A stretch of DNA of 64,000 nucleotides from an uncultured Oscillospiraceae bacterium (GTDB lineage: Bacteria; Bacillota; Clostridia; Oscillospirales; Oscillospiraceae): NCBI GenBank assembly GCA_934591815.1, contig CAKTPV010000009.1, forward strand, positions 1-64,000, written 5' to 3'. The translations under genes and the position numbers were made by a program. The notes below the pieces were generated by a model. The model made no database searches. It had not been told where the DNA came from and saw nothing but the letters and a program-made list of their open reading frames with translations. Positions 35,436 to 44,256 of this stretch are shown one piece after another. The number at the start of each line of letters is the position of its first letter. Position 1 is the stretch's first letter.

Positions 35436-35462
35436 GGATTGCGGGCTATTGTCCCGCAATCC
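35436..35462 (-). promoter_or_regulatory. stable hairpin in the 5' leader of the DUF11 gene
   Basis: GGATTGCGGG and CCCGCAATCC, ten-base perfect arms, seven-base loop, ending a few bases before the ribosome binding site. No T-run, so not a terminator. It may stabilise the mRNA 5' end or bind a regulator. Confidence 0.6.
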
Positions 35463-35499
35463 ATTGTATGCGCCGGGCGCGCCGGGTGCGCGAAGCGCA

Positions 35500-35530
35500 A
35501 AAAAGAAGAGACGTGCGTCTCCTCTTTTCG
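35500..35530. terminator. terminator after P-type ATPase gene
   Basis: On the minus strand AAGAGGAGAC pairs with GTCTCTTCTT followed by TTTT. Confidence 0.85.
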
Positions 35531-35552
35531 ATATGGCAATAGGCGCGGGCGC

Positions 35553-37430
35553 TTACAGCTTGTGTACCCGCAGGGCGCGGACGGCGTTGAGCACCGCCAG
35601 CACCATGACGCCCACGTCGGCAAAGATGGCGGCCCACATATCCGCCAGACCTACCGCCACCAGCACCAGACACGCGAACTTGACCACCAGTGCGAATACG
35701 ATGTTCTGGTACACGATGCCGATGCACTTGCGGGAGATCCTGATGGCCTTGGCGATCTGCATGGGCTCGTCGTCCATCAGCACGATGTCGGCGGCCTCGA
35801 TGGCGGCGTCGCTGCCCATGGCGCCCATGGCGATGCCGATGTCGGCGCGGCCCAGCACCGGCGCGTCGTTGATGCCGTCGCCCACAAAGGCCAGCTTGCC
35901 GTGCTGCTGACGCAGCAGCTCCTCCACCTTACCCACCTTGTCGGCGGGCAGCAGGTCGCTGTGTACCTCGTCCACGCCCAGCTCCGACGCTACGGCGTCG
36001 GCCACCTTCTTCACATCGCCGGTGAGCATGACGGTCTTTTCCACACCCGCCTTGTGCAGAGCGGCGATGGCCTCCTTGGCGTGGGGCTTCACCACGTCGG
36101 AGATCACGATATGCCCAGCGTACCGGCCGTCCACCGCCATGTGGATGATGGTGCCGACGCTGCGGCAGTCGTGGTAGGGGATGCCCAGCTGCTCCATGAG
36201 CTTGCTGTTGCCGGCGGCAACGGATACGCCGTCCACCTTGGCGGTGACGCCGTGGCCGCTGAGCTCCTGTACATCCGTGACGCGGCTGCGGTCGATGGGC
36301 TTGCCGTAGGCGCGCTGCAAGCTTTTGCTGATGGGATGGGAGGAGGCGCACTCCGCCAGCGCCGCGTATTCCAGCAGCTTGGCCTCGTCCATCTCATTGT
36401 GGTGGACGGCGGTGACCTCAAACACGCCCCGGGTCAGGGTGCCGGTCTTGTCGAACACCACGCACTTCACCTGCGACAGCGTCTCCAGATAGTTGGAGCC
36501 CTTGATGAGGATACCCTCCTTACTGGCGCCGCCGATACCGGCGAAGAAGCTCAGGGGGATGCTGACCACCAGCGCACAGGGGCAGCTGGTGACGAGGAAC
36601 GTCAGGGCGCGGTAGACCCACTGCTCCCACTGGCCGTCCATACCGCCCGCCAGCCGGATCACCGGCGGCAGCACCGCCAGCGCCAACGCGCTGTAACACA
36701 CGACGGGGGTGTAGATGCGGGCGAACTTGGCGATAAAGTCCTCGGAGCGGGACTTGCGGGAGCTGGAGTTCTCCACCAGCTCCAGAATTTTGGACACGGT
36801 GGACTCGCCGAACACCTTGGTGGTGCGGATCTTCAGAACGCCGGTCATGTTGATGCAGCCGCTGATGACCTCGTCGCCCTGGTGGGCATCCCGGGGCAGG
36901 CTCTCACCGGTGAGGGCGCTGGTATTCAGCGTGGAGCTGCCCTCCGCAACGATGCCGTCAAGGGGGATCTTCTCACCGGGCTGCACCACGATGACGGTGC
37001 CGACGGCCACCTCATCCGGGTCCACCCGCACCAGCTGCCCGTTCTGCTCGATATTGGCGTAGTCGGGACGGATGTCCATCAGGGCGCTGATGTTCTTGCG
37101 GCTCTTGCCTACGGCGTAGCTCTGGAACAGCTCGCCGATCTGGTAGAACAGCATGACGGCGATGGCCTCGTTGTAGTCGCCGCTTTTCTCATAGATGGCC
37201 AGCGCGAAGGCGCCGACGGTGGCCACGGCCATCAGGAAATTCTCGTCGAACACCCGGCCGTTGAGGATACCGCGCCCCGCCTTCCGCAGAATGTCATAGC
37301 CGATGACGGCGTAGACCGCCAGATACAGCGCCAGCCGCAGCCAGCCGGTGACGGGGATCACATACAGCGCCGCCAGCATCACCGCCGTGATGATAATGCG
37401 TACCAGCATCTTTTTCTGCTTTTTCGTCAT
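35553..37430 (-). CDS. P1B-type heavy-metal exporting ATPase (zinc/cadmium/cobalt type)
   Basis: 625 residues. Actuator TGES, the membrane CPC metal site in TSCPCALV, phosphorylation site DKTGTLT, SSHPIS, and GDGINDAP hinge. No N-terminal HMA domain; instead a separate HMA protein is encoded just upstream. The general pattern fits ZntA/CadA, exporting Zn2+, Cd2+ or Pb2+. The ATG at 37430 follows AAGGAG; the longer frame is unsupported. It is next to an ArsR-type regulator with an operator in the divergent gap. Confidence 0.92.
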   Translation of the reverse strand: MTKKQKKMLVRIIITAVMLAALYVIPVTGWLRLALYLAVYAVIGYDILRKAGRGILNGRVFDENFLMAVATVGAFALAIYEKSGDYNEAIAVMLFYQIGELFQSYAVGKSRKNISALMDIRPDYANIEQNGQLVRVDPDEVAVGTVIVVQPGEKIPLDGIVAEGSSTLNTSALTGESLPRDAHQGDEVISGCINMTGVLKIRTTKVFGESTVSKILELVENSSSRKSRSEDFIAKFARIYTPVVCYSALALAVLPPVIRLAGGMDGQWEQWVYRALTFLVTSCPCALVVSIPLSFFAGIGGASKEGILIKGSNYLETLSQVKCVVFDKTGTLTRGVFEVTAVHHNEMDEAKLLEYAALAECASSHPISKSLQRAYGKPIDRSRVTDVQELSGHGVTAKVDGVSVAAGNSKLMEQLGIPYHDCRSVGTIIHMAVDGRYAGHIVISDVVKPHAKEAIAALHKAGVEKTVMLTGDVKKVADAVASELGVDEVHSDLLPADKVGKVEELLRQQHGKLAFVGDGINDAPVLGRADIGIAMGAMGSDAAIEAADIVLMDDEPMQIAKAIRISRKCIGIVYQNIVFALVVKFACLVLVAVGLADMWAAIFADVGVMVLAVLNAVRALRVHKL

Positions 37431-37521
37431 GTGTGACCTGCTCCTTTCGTGGTAGGATGCCCGCCCTCCGGGAAAAAACACTCCCTCCGCCACGGGGCGC
37501 GGGGGATCTTTTCCGGTGGGC

Positions 37522-37740
37522 TTACAGCTCGATCTCGCAGTCAGGCTCCACCTTTTTGCAGGCCCTCAGCACCTTTTTCATGACCTGCTTGGGGTCAGCG
37601 TCCTCGGCGAACTCAACGATCATCTTCTGGGTCATGAAATTCACCACGGCGGAGGTCACGCCCTCGGTCTTCCCGGCGGCCTCCTCCATCAGGCTGGCAC
37701 AGTTGGCGCAGTCCACTTCAATGGCATAGGTCTTTTTCAT
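37522..37740 (-). CDS. HMA-domain metal chaperone
   Basis: 72 residues, a single heavy-metal-associated domain with the ferredoxin-like fold. The metal loop is VDCANCASL (C-x-x-C). It lacks the Met of copper-type GMTCxxC and has D-C instead, as in zinc/cadmium-type domains. It probably delivers metal to the ATPase encoded 91 bp downstream. AAAGGAG precedes the ATG at 37740. Confidence 0.9.
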   Translation of the reverse strand: MKKTYAIEVDCANCASLMEEAAGKTEGVTSAVVNFMTQKMIVEFAEDADPKQVMKKVLRACKKVEPDCEIEL

Positions 37741-37762
37741 GGGGGATGCTCCTTTCACACAC

Positions 37763-37807
37763 ATAAATCATTAAGCGCTTGTTTAATTATTATGGCCGTA
37801 GTATAAT
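37763..37807 (+). promoter_or_regulatory. operator and promoter in the gap between HMA gene and ArsR-AraC regulator
   Basis: TTGTTT (37779-37784), 17-bp spacer, TATAAT (37802-37807) drive the regulator. The -35 overlaps an imperfect AT-rich palindrome (ATTAA-N8-TTAAT, extending to ATAAAT and ATTAT) of the kind bound by ArsR/SmtB proteins. One bound dimer could control both directions. Confidence 0.72.
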
Positions 37808-37896
37808 GCGGACAGACAGGAAAGTCAACGGCTTCGCCGCAGAGATGCCCAAAGCGGCGAAAAGCATTTCCGTTTGGGCGAAAGGGAGGAACAGCT

Positions 37897-38595
37897 ATGG
37901 AGCATACCGGCCTGCCCCACGACCACGGGGAGGAGCAGAACCACACCGCCGCCATGCGGGAGCTGCTCCGCGGCGAGGCGCATTTCCAGAGCGTCGCGGA
38001 CATCTTCCGGCAGCTGGGCGACCCCAGCCGCATCCGCATTTTCTGGCTGCTGTGCCACTGCGAGGAGTGCGTGGTGAACATCGCAGACATGGTGGAGATG
38101 TCCAGCCCCGCCGTGTCCCACCACCTGCGGGTGCTGAAGGACAGCGGCCTGCTGTCCAGCCGCCGGGAGGGGCGGGAGGTGTACTACCGCGCCGCCGACA
38201 CGACCCAGAGCCGCTTGCTCCACGAGATGATCGAGCAGGTGATGGACGTGGCGTGTCCCCAGTGGCGGGAGGAGGCGGAGCAGGTGAAGATCATCCGGGA
38301 GATCCACGACCACCTGACCGAGCATATGGAGCAGCGGGTGACCATCGAGGAGCTGGCCCGGCAGTACCTCATCAACCCCACCACGCTGAAAACCGTGTTC
38401 AAGGAGGTCTATGGCAGCTCGCTGGCGGCTCACATGAAGGAGCACCGCATGGAAAAGGCGGCGGCGCTGCTGCGGGAGACGGACCTGAGCGTGGCGGAGA
38501 TCGCCGGACAGGTGGGCTACGAGAGCCAGAGCAAGTTCACGGCGGCCTTCAAGGAGCAGTTCGGCCAGCTCCCCACGGCCTACCGGCGCACATGA
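37897..38595 (+). CDS. ArsR-AraC fusion transcriptional regulator
   Basis: 232 residues with two DNA-binding domains. An ArsR/SmtB winged helix (about 30-110: FRQLGDPSRIRIFWLLCHCEECVVNIADMV then SSPAVSHHLRVLKDSGLLSSRREGREVYY) has CHCEEC as a possible metal site, and the N-terminus has HDHGEEQNH. A C-terminal AraC-type double helix-turn-helix follows (about 135-230: VTIEELARQYLINPTTLKTVFKEVYG and LSVAEIAGQVGYESQSKFTAAFKEQFG). Likely metal sensor for the divergent HMA/ATPase pair. No frameshift; the fusion is in one clean frame. Confidence 0.9.
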   Translation: MEHTGLPHDHGEEQNHTAAMRELLRGEAHFQSVADIFRQLGDPSRIRIFWLLCHCEECVVNIADMVEMSSPAVSHHLRVLKDSGLLSSRREGREVYYRAADTTQSRLLHEMIEQVMDVACPQWREEAEQVKIIREIHDHLTEHMEQRVTIEELARQYLINPTTLKTVFKEVYGSSLAAHMKEHRMEKAAALLRETDLSVAEIAGQVGYESQSKFTAAFKEQFGQLPTAYRRT

Positions 38596-38631
38596 AAAAA
38601 GGGACGGACGCAGCTGCGTCCGTCCCTTCCT
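38595..38631. terminator. terminator between regulator and selD
   Basis: AAGGGACGGACGCAG and CTGCGTCCGTCCCTT form a near-perfect stem for both convergent genes. Confidence 0.9.
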
Positions 38632-39669
38632 TTATTCCAAGATGATCCAGTTGTCCTGCTTCTCCGTGACGTAGCCCACGGCGGCCGCGGCGGGGATGGT
38701 GTCCCGCAGCTCCCGCAGGCAGGTCTCTGCGTCCTCCTCCGCCACGGCCATGAGAAGGCCGCCGCTGGTCTGGGGGTCATACAGCAGATCCTGCATGGTG
38801 CGGCTGACGCTGCCATGGACGGTGACACCCGCTTCGGCGTATGCCCGGTTGCGGTAGGCGCCGGCGGGGAGGAGTCCCATGCGCGCCGGCTCCCATGCCT
38901 CCGGATGATAGGGGACGTCCGCCGTCCGGATGTGGACGGTGCAGCCGCTGCCCTGCGCCATCTCGAAGCTGTGTCCCAGCAGGGCGAAGCCCGTCACGTC
39001 CGTGCAGCTATGGACGCGGTATTTCACCATGATGTCCCGCGCCGCCTTATTCAGCGTGGCCATCTGGCGGTAGATGCGCTCCATCACCGCGCCGTCCGCC
39101 AGCCCTGCCTTGGCGGCGGTGGTCAACACGCCCACGCCCAGCGGCTTTGTCAGCAGCAGCACGTCGCCGGGGCGTGCGCCGCTGTTGGTCAGGATCTTCT
39201 TCGGGTGGACGAAGCCGGACACCGCCAGCCCATAGATCGGCTCCGCACCGTGGATGGTGTGGCCGCCGGTGATGATGGCGCCGGCCTCATACGCCTTGTC
39301 GTAGCCGCCCCGCAGCAGCTCCTGCACCATTTCCCGGGGCATGGACTCCGGCAGGCACAGGATGTTCAGCGCCAGCTTGGGCTCGCCGCCCATGGCGTAC
39401 ACGTCGCTGATGGCGTTGGCGGCGGCGATCTGCCCGTACAGGAAGGGGTCGTCCACGATGGGCGGGAAGAAGTCGGTGGTCTGCACCAGCGCCGTGTTCT
39501 CGTCCAGATAGTAGACGCTGGCGTCGTCGGAGCGGTCATAGCCCACCAACAGACGGGGGTCGCTGTGGGTGCGAAAGCCCTCCAACAGCTGCACCAGTGT
39601 ACCGGCGCCTACCTTGGCGCCGCAGCCGGCGCAGGACGCCAGCTTTGTCAGTTTGATATCCGTTTCCAT
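38632..39669 (-). CDS. selD: selenide, water dikinase (selenophosphate synthetase), Cys form
   Basis: 345 residues. N-terminal loop LASCAGCGAK: the catalytic residue is C16, not selenocysteine, with K19. AIRS fold with VGYDRSDDASVYYLDENTALVQTTDFFPP and GGHTIHGAEPIYGLAVSGFV. It makes selenophosphate from selenide and ATP for selenocysteine, selenouridine or selenium-dependent molybdenum hydroxylases. selA and selB are not in the window, so which use applies cannot be told. Confidence 0.93.
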   Translation of the reverse strand: METDIKLTKLASCAGCGAKVGAGTLVQLLEGFRTHSDPRLLVGYDRSDDASVYYLDENTALVQTTDFFPPIVDDPFLYGQIAAANAISDVYAMGGEPKLALNILCLPESMPREMVQELLRGGYDKAYEAGAIITGGHTIHGAEPIYGLAVSGFVHPKKILTNSGARPGDVLLLTKPLGVGVLTTAAKAGLADGAVMERIYRQMATLNKAARDIMVKYRVHSCTDVTGFALLGHSFEMAQGSGCTVHIRTADVPYHPEAWEPARMGLLPAGAYRNRAYAEAGVTVHGSVSRTMQDLLYDPQTSGGLLMAVAEEDAETCLRELRDTIPAAAAVGYVTEKQDNWIILE

Positions 39670-39824
39670 GACTGCCCCTCTCCTTTGCGGGCGCGCTGCA
39701 CCGGCGGGAACGCCGCGCAGCCGCTTTTATAATAATGTGTCTTTATCCTACCACCGAAAGAGGGGGAAGTCCACCGCAAATTGGGGTGACGCCGCAAAAC
39801 GGCCGGTTTTTCGCCGCCGCACAC

Positions 39825-39853
39825 TTGCGCGGCGGCGGCAGATATTTTATAAT
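39825..39853 (+). promoter_or_regulatory. promoter of the MBL-fold gene
   Basis: TTGCGC, 17-bp spacer, TATAAT. Confidence 0.75.
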
Positions 39854-39883
39854 AAGGAAAACATACGGCAGGAGGGTCTTGTG

Positions 39884-40762
39884 ATGTACGAGCTAATTCA
39901 GGTATCCGGCAGCAGCTATTATGTGCAGAGTCCCGCCAAGATCGGTCTTGTGCGGCTGAACGACACGGACGTGTGCCTCATCGACAGCGGCAGCGACAAG
40001 GACGCCGGCCGCAAGGCCCGGCAGCTCATGGAGAAAAACGGCTGGCACTTGACCGCCATCTACAATACCCACTCCCACGCCGACCATATCGGCGGGAACC
40101 GGTATCTCCAGAGCCAGACGGGGTGCAGGCTCTATGCCCCCGGCGCGGAGTGCGCCGTTACCCGCCACACGGTGCTGGAGCCGTCCATGCTGTACGGCGG
40201 CTGCCCGCCCAGGGAGCTGCGCCACAAGTTCCTCATGGCGCAGGAGAGCGACGCGGCCTATCTGACGGCGGACGTGCTGCCGGAGGGCTTCCAGCTGCTG
40301 CCGCTGCCCGGCCATTGTATGGACATGGTGGGCTTTCGGACGGCGGACGACGTGGTGTATCTGGCGGACTGCGTATCCAGCCGGGAGACGCTGGAGAAGT
40401 ACCGCATCGGCTACATCTACGATGTGGGCGCGTACCTTGCCACGCTGGAGACGGTCAAGACCATGACCGCCAAGGCGTTCGTCCCCGCCCACGCGGAGGT
40501 GACGGAGGACATCGCGCCGCTGGCCCAGTACAACATCGACACGGTGCAGGAGGTGGGCGGCGCCATCACGGCGCTGTGCGCCGCGCCGCAGACCTTTGAG
40601 GAGCTGCTGAAGGCGCTGTTTGACCGGTACGGCATGGTCATGACCTTTGAGCAGTACGCGCTGGTGGGCGCTACGGTGCGCTCCTATCTGACATGGCTGA
40701 AAGAGACGGGGCGCGTGACGGCGGAGTTTGCCGATAACCGGATGCTGTGGCGGCGGGTATGA
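39884..40762 (+). CDS. metallo-beta-lactamase-fold hydrolase
   Basis: 292 residues. Zinc motif THSHADHIGG (HxHxDH), then the later PLPGHCMDMVGF and FVPAHAEV histidines and LADCVSS with the bridging Asp, so both metal sites are complete. A C-terminal helical domain (about 215-290) may bind the substrate. Glyoxalase II or RNase-like activity cannot be told apart from sequence. AGGAGGG and the promoter upstream support the ATG at 39884; the frame is open much further upstream but overlaps selD. Confidence 0.85.
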   Translation: MYELIQVSGSSYYVQSPAKIGLVRLNDTDVCLIDSGSDKDAGRKARQLMEKNGWHLTAIYNTHSHADHIGGNRYLQSQTGCRLYAPGAECAVTRHTVLEPSMLYGGCPPRELRHKFLMAQESDAAYLTADVLPEGFQLLPLPGHCMDMVGFRTADDVVYLADCVSSRETLEKYRIGYIYDVGAYLATLETVKTMTAKAFVPAHAEVTEDIAPLAQYNIDTVQEVGGAITALCAAPQTFEELLKALFDRYGMVMTFEQYALVGATVRSYLTWLKETGRVTAEFADNRMLWRRV

Positions 40763-40766
40763 GTCG

Positions 40767-41531
40767 TCAGTCGGCGGGGCTGTGCAGGACGACCCGTGTG
40801 CCGTCCACCTCCCGCAGGCGCAGCGCCGCCCCGAACACGTCGCAGAGCATATCCTCCGTGACGGCGTCCCGGGTGACGGCGTAGCGGATGACACCATCCT
40901 TCAAAAAGAAAAACCGATCCCCGAAGGCGAGGGCCTGATTCAGGTCATGCAGCGAGCTCAGGACGGCAATGCGCCGCTCCTGAGCCGCTTTTTTTGCCTC
41001 GCGCATCAGCAGATGCTCATTGGAAACGTCCAGATTGCCGGTGGGCTCGTCCAGCACCAGCAGCCGCGGCTCCTGCGCCAGCGCCCGGGCGATGGCTACC
41101 TTCTGCCGCTCGCCGCCGGACAGCTCCGCCACGCTGCGCGCTGCCAGCGGGGCAAGCCCCATATCCTCCAGCACACGCGCGGCGGCGGCGCGGTCTGCCG
41201 GCCCGGCCTGTAAGCCGAAGCGGGACAGCCGTCCCAGCAGCACGGAGTCGAACACCGTCAGCTCCCCGAACCGGATATCCTGCGGCACATAGGCGATATA
41301 CTGCGCCCGGCGGCGGCGGGACAGGGCGGTCAGCTCCTGCCCATCGAAGCGGACGGAGCCGGAGTCTGGTGTGCAGATGCCCAGCAGGTTCTTGAACAGC
41401 GTGGTCTTGCCGGAGCCGTTGCAGCCCAGCAGGATACCGATCTCGCCGCTTTCCAGCGTCAGATCCACGCCCCGCAGCACCGGGGCGCTGCGGCGGCTGT
41501 ATCGATAGGTCAGATGCTCCACGGTCAGCAT
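40767..41531 (-). CDS. FecE/BtuD-type ABC ATPase for iron complex or cobalamin
   Basis: 254 residues. Walker [11 protein letters not shown]-loop YVPQD, signature [16 protein letters not shown], Walker [14 protein letters not shown]-switch LHDLNQA. This is the subfamily that pairs with FecCD permeases. Its start overlaps the permease end by seven bases. The true start is ATG at 41531, not the longer frame that overlaps the permease. Confidence 0.9.
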   Translation of the reverse strand: MLTVEHLTYRYSRRSAPVLRGVDLTLESGEIGILLGCNGSGKTTLFKNLLGICTPDSGSVRFDGQELTALSRRRRAQYIAYVPQDIRFGELTVFDSVLLGRLSRFGLQAGPADRAAAARVLEDMGLAPLAARSVAELSGGERQKVAIARALAQEPRLLVLDEPTGNLDVSNEHLLMREAKKAAQERRIAVLSSLHDLNQALAFGDRFFFLKDGVIRYAVTRDAVTEDMLCDVFGAALRLREVDGTRVVLHSPAD

Positions 41532-42583
41532 GGCGTCGCCTCCCTTCGGGCAAAGATAATGGTCAGGAAAAACGGCGCGCCCAGCAGGGAGGTGATAGCG
41601 CCCACCGGCAGCGCCGAGCCGCTGCCCAGACTGCGGGACAGCAGATCCGCCAGCAGCAGCAACAGGCTGCCGCTGAGGGCGGAGGCGGGGATGGACCAGC
41701 GGTGATCCTGCCCCATGAGACGCTTGACGGTATGGGGGCAGATGATGCCCACAAAGCCGATGATGCCCAGAAACGACACGCACACCGCCGTCATGACGGA
41801 GGCGGTCAGCAGCGATACGAACCGCAGCAGCGCTACGTTGACGCCCAGCGTGCCGGCGGTGTCACCGCCGCTGAGCAGGGCGTTGTAGCGCCACGCCAGC
41901 AGCATGAAGAAGACCGTACCGGCCGCCACCACCGCCAGCATGATCCAGTCCGTGCGGTAGGTGGCGCGGCCCAGATCGCCGAAGCTCCAGATCACCGCCG
42001 CCGACAGCCCCACGTCCGTGGCGTAGAATTGCAGGACAGTGGTGGCCGCCGTCCACATGGCGCCTACGGCGATACCGGCCAGCACCACCACGTTGGGGGA
42101 GAAGGACCGCAGGCGGCACAGCCCCAAGATCAGCAGGATGGACGCGGCGGCGAACAGAAACGCCAGCAGCGACGTGGCGAAGGGGCTGACGCCCACCCCG
42201 TAGTTGGACAGATTGTTGCCGGTGGAGAGAAAGCCGCCGGAGAAGGCGATGATGGACAGATTGGCGCCGAACACCGCCGCATTGGACACACCCAGCGTAG
42301 ACGGGGAGGCCATAGCGTTGCCCAGCGTGGTCTGCATGACGAGACCCGACACGGACAGCCCCGCCCCGGCGATCAGCGCCGCCAGCAGACGGGGGATGCG
42401 GATGTTCCAGATGATCCGCGCCGCCGCACCGTCGACCCGGCCCAGCAGGGCGTCGAAGCACTCTGCCACGGTCATGTGGGACGAGCCCACCAGCACGCAG
42501 GCGAAGGCGGCCAGCACCACCGCGACAGCCAATATGACGAGCACCGCCGTGTTTTTCCGCGTGCGCGAGGTCTGTCCGTCCAT
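41525..42583 (-). CDS. FecCD-family ABC permease for iron complex or cobalamin
   Basis: 352 residues, about nine to ten membrane helices. FecCD hallmarks: [31 protein letters not shown]-like [16 protein letters not shown], and [19 protein letters not shown] near the ATPase contact. Forms the importer core with the ATPase downstream; no binding protein is adjacent. GGAGGG precedes the ATG at 42583. Confidence 0.92.
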   Translation of the reverse strand: MDGQTSRTRKNTAVLVILAVAVVLAAFACVLVGSSHMTVAECFDALLGRVDGAAARIIWNIRIPRLLAALIAGAGLSVSGLVMQTTLGNAMASPSTLGVSNAAVFGANLSIIAFSGGFLSTGNNLSNYGVGVSPFATSLLAFLFAAASILLILGLCRLRSFSPNVVVLAGIAVGAMWTAATTVLQFYATDVGLSAAVIWSFGDLGRATYRTDWIMLAVVAAGTVFFMLLAWRYNALLSGGDTAGTLGVNVALLRFVSLLTASVMTAVCVSFLGIIGFVGIICPHTVKRLMGQDHRWSIPASALSGSLLLLLADLLSRSLGSGSALPVGAITSLLGAPFFLTIIFARREATPC

Positions 42584-42616
42584 ATGCGCCCTCCACCATA
42601 CTATAAAAGATAAAAT

Positions 42617-42645
42617 ATTATACAGCGAACGAGAATTTCGCACAA
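42617..42645 (-). promoter_or_regulatory. promoter of FecCD permease gene
   Basis: On the minus strand: TTGTGC, 17-bp spacer, TATAAT, 35 bp before the start codon. No GTTAG-type palindrome is seen here. Confidence 0.72.
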
Positions 42646-42688
42646 GGGGGTAGGGGGGATGACAGACAGGTATCGTGTATTCTGCCCA

Positions 42689-42717
42689 TTGACATTTTGC
42701 ACATTCAGGGATAATAT
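42689..42717 (+). promoter_or_regulatory. promoter of MATE gene
   Basis: TTGACA, 17-bp spacer, TAATAT. Confidence 0.78.
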
Positions 42718-42756
42718 ACGCTTTCTGGAAAGAAAACTGTGGTGGAGGCGCTGCTT

Positions 42757-44223
42757 ATGGCTGAAAAAAAGACAAATATCCAACTTTTCCGCCCGTTGGA
42801 TCTGACGCAGGGCTCCTGCTGGAAGACCATCCTGATCTTCTCGCTGCCGGTGATCCTGTCCTATCTGCTCCAGCAGGTCTATTCCATCAGCGACGCGGCC
42901 ATCGTAGGGCAGACGCTGACGGCGCAGGAGGTGGCGGGCGTCAACGATACGAACGCGCTGGTGTTTATCTTCCTGCAATTCGCCTTCGGCGTCAGCGCCG
43001 GGTTCTGCGTGGTGACCTCCTGTCATGTGGGCGCACAGAACAACGCCGGCGTCCGCCGAAGCCTTGCCACCCAGATCATCCTGTCCGCCGCACTGACGGT
43101 GATCTTGACGACGCTGGCGCTGCTCCTGCTGAACCCCATGCTGGCGTGGATCAACGTGACGCCGAAGGATGCGGAGATCTACCGCGCCGCCTACACCTAC
43201 TGCTTTATCATCTTCGTAGGCATCGGCGCGCAGCTGTTCTACAACTTCATATGCTCCTTTCTGCGCAGCATGGGCGATTCCGTGACGCCGCTGCTGTTCC
43301 TGCTGTTTTCCACCCTGCTGAACGTGGGGCTGGACCTGCTGTTCATCCTGAAATTCCACTGGGGCGTGGCGGGCGCGGCGGCTGCCACCGTATCCGCCCA
43401 GCTCATCAGCACGGCGGCCTGCTTCTGCTACGCCTTTGCCCGCTATCCGGAGATCCGCCTGAAGCGGGAGGACTGGCGCATCACAATGTACGATGTGCGC
43501 CGCCATGTGAGCCGGGGCATCCCGCTGGGACTGCAATTCTCCGTGCTGGCCATCGGCATCATCGTCATGCAGAGCGTGGTGGTGAAATTCGATATGCTGG
43601 ACGGGCGCATGGTGTCCAGCGCCGCCCAGAACGGCTTCGGCGCGGCCAATAAGCTGTCCAACCTGATGATGACGCCCATGAACGCGCTGGGTACGGCCAT
43701 GACCAGCTTTACCGCCCAGAATCTGGGGGCGGGGCGGTATGACCGCATCAGGAAGGGTACGCTTCAGTGCATGATCGTCATGGGCGTGATTGTGCTGTGC
43801 GGCGTGGGCCTTGGTATGCTGCTGACCGTCAACGACCTCTACTTCCGTGTGTTCCTCAGCGCAGATAAGGTGACGGCGGAGACGGTGCGCTTCGGCAATG
43901 CGCTCCTCTATGTGGACTTTGCCATGTACCCGTTTTTGGGCGGCGTTTTCCTCATCCGCAACTGCGTACAGGGCATCGGGCGGCCCTCCTTTGTGCTGGG
44001 CGCCGGTGCGGCGGAGCTGGTGGCGCGGATCGCCGTATGTCTGCTGCTGCCCGCCGCTGTGGCAGGCGGCACCGTCAGCGCCTCCGCACCTCCGCTGGCG
44101 TTCTACACGCTGTGCGCCGCCGATCCCATGGCGTGGATCGCCGCCGACGCGGTGCTGTGTGTGCCGCTGATCCGCAACATCATGCGGATGGACTACCGCT
44201 ATCTGCGGAGCGGTCAGGCATAA
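42757..44223 (+). CDS. MATE-family efflux transporter
   Basis: 488 residues, twelve membrane helices in two MATE halves; SLPVILSYLLQQVYSISDAAIVGQTL opens the first half and IPLGLQFSVLAIGIIVMQSVVVKF the second. Na+ or H+ coupled drug/metabolite export. GGAGG is eight bases before the ATG at 42757. Distinct from the second MATE gene at 58.8 kb. Confidence 0.92.
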   Translation: MAEKKTNIQLFRPLDLTQGSCWKTILIFSLPVILSYLLQQVYSISDAAIVGQTLTAQEVAGVNDTNALVFIFLQFAFGVSAGFCVVTSCHVGAQNNAGVRRSLATQIILSAALTVILTTLALLLLNPMLAWINVTPKDAEIYRAAYTYCFIIFVGIGAQLFYNFICSFLRSMGDSVTPLLFLLFSTLLNVGLDLLFILKFHWGVAGAAAATVSAQLISTAACFCYAFARYPEIRLKREDWRITMYDVRRHVSRGIPLGLQFSVLAIGIIVMQSVVVKFDMLDGRMVSSAAQNGFGAANKLSNLMMTPMNALGTAMTSFTAQNLGAGRYDRIRKGTLQCMIVMGVIVLCGVGLGMLLTVNDLYFRVFLSADKVTAETVRFGNALLYVDFAMYPFLGGVFLIRNCVQGIGRPSFVLGAGAAELVARIAVCLLLPAAVAGGTVSASAPPLAFYTLCAADPMAWIAADAVLCVPLIRNIMRMDYRYLRSGQA

Positions 44224-44256
44224 GAAAAGAGACGGCGAGAGCCGTCTCTTTTTCTT
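44224..44256. terminator. terminator between MATE and hcp
   Basis: AAAAGAGACGGC and GCCGTCTCTTTTT. Serves convergent genes. Confidence 0.9.

Noticed and set aside
38632-39669. selenocysteine in SelD
   Set aside because: The catalytic position is a Cys codon; there is no in-frame TGA.
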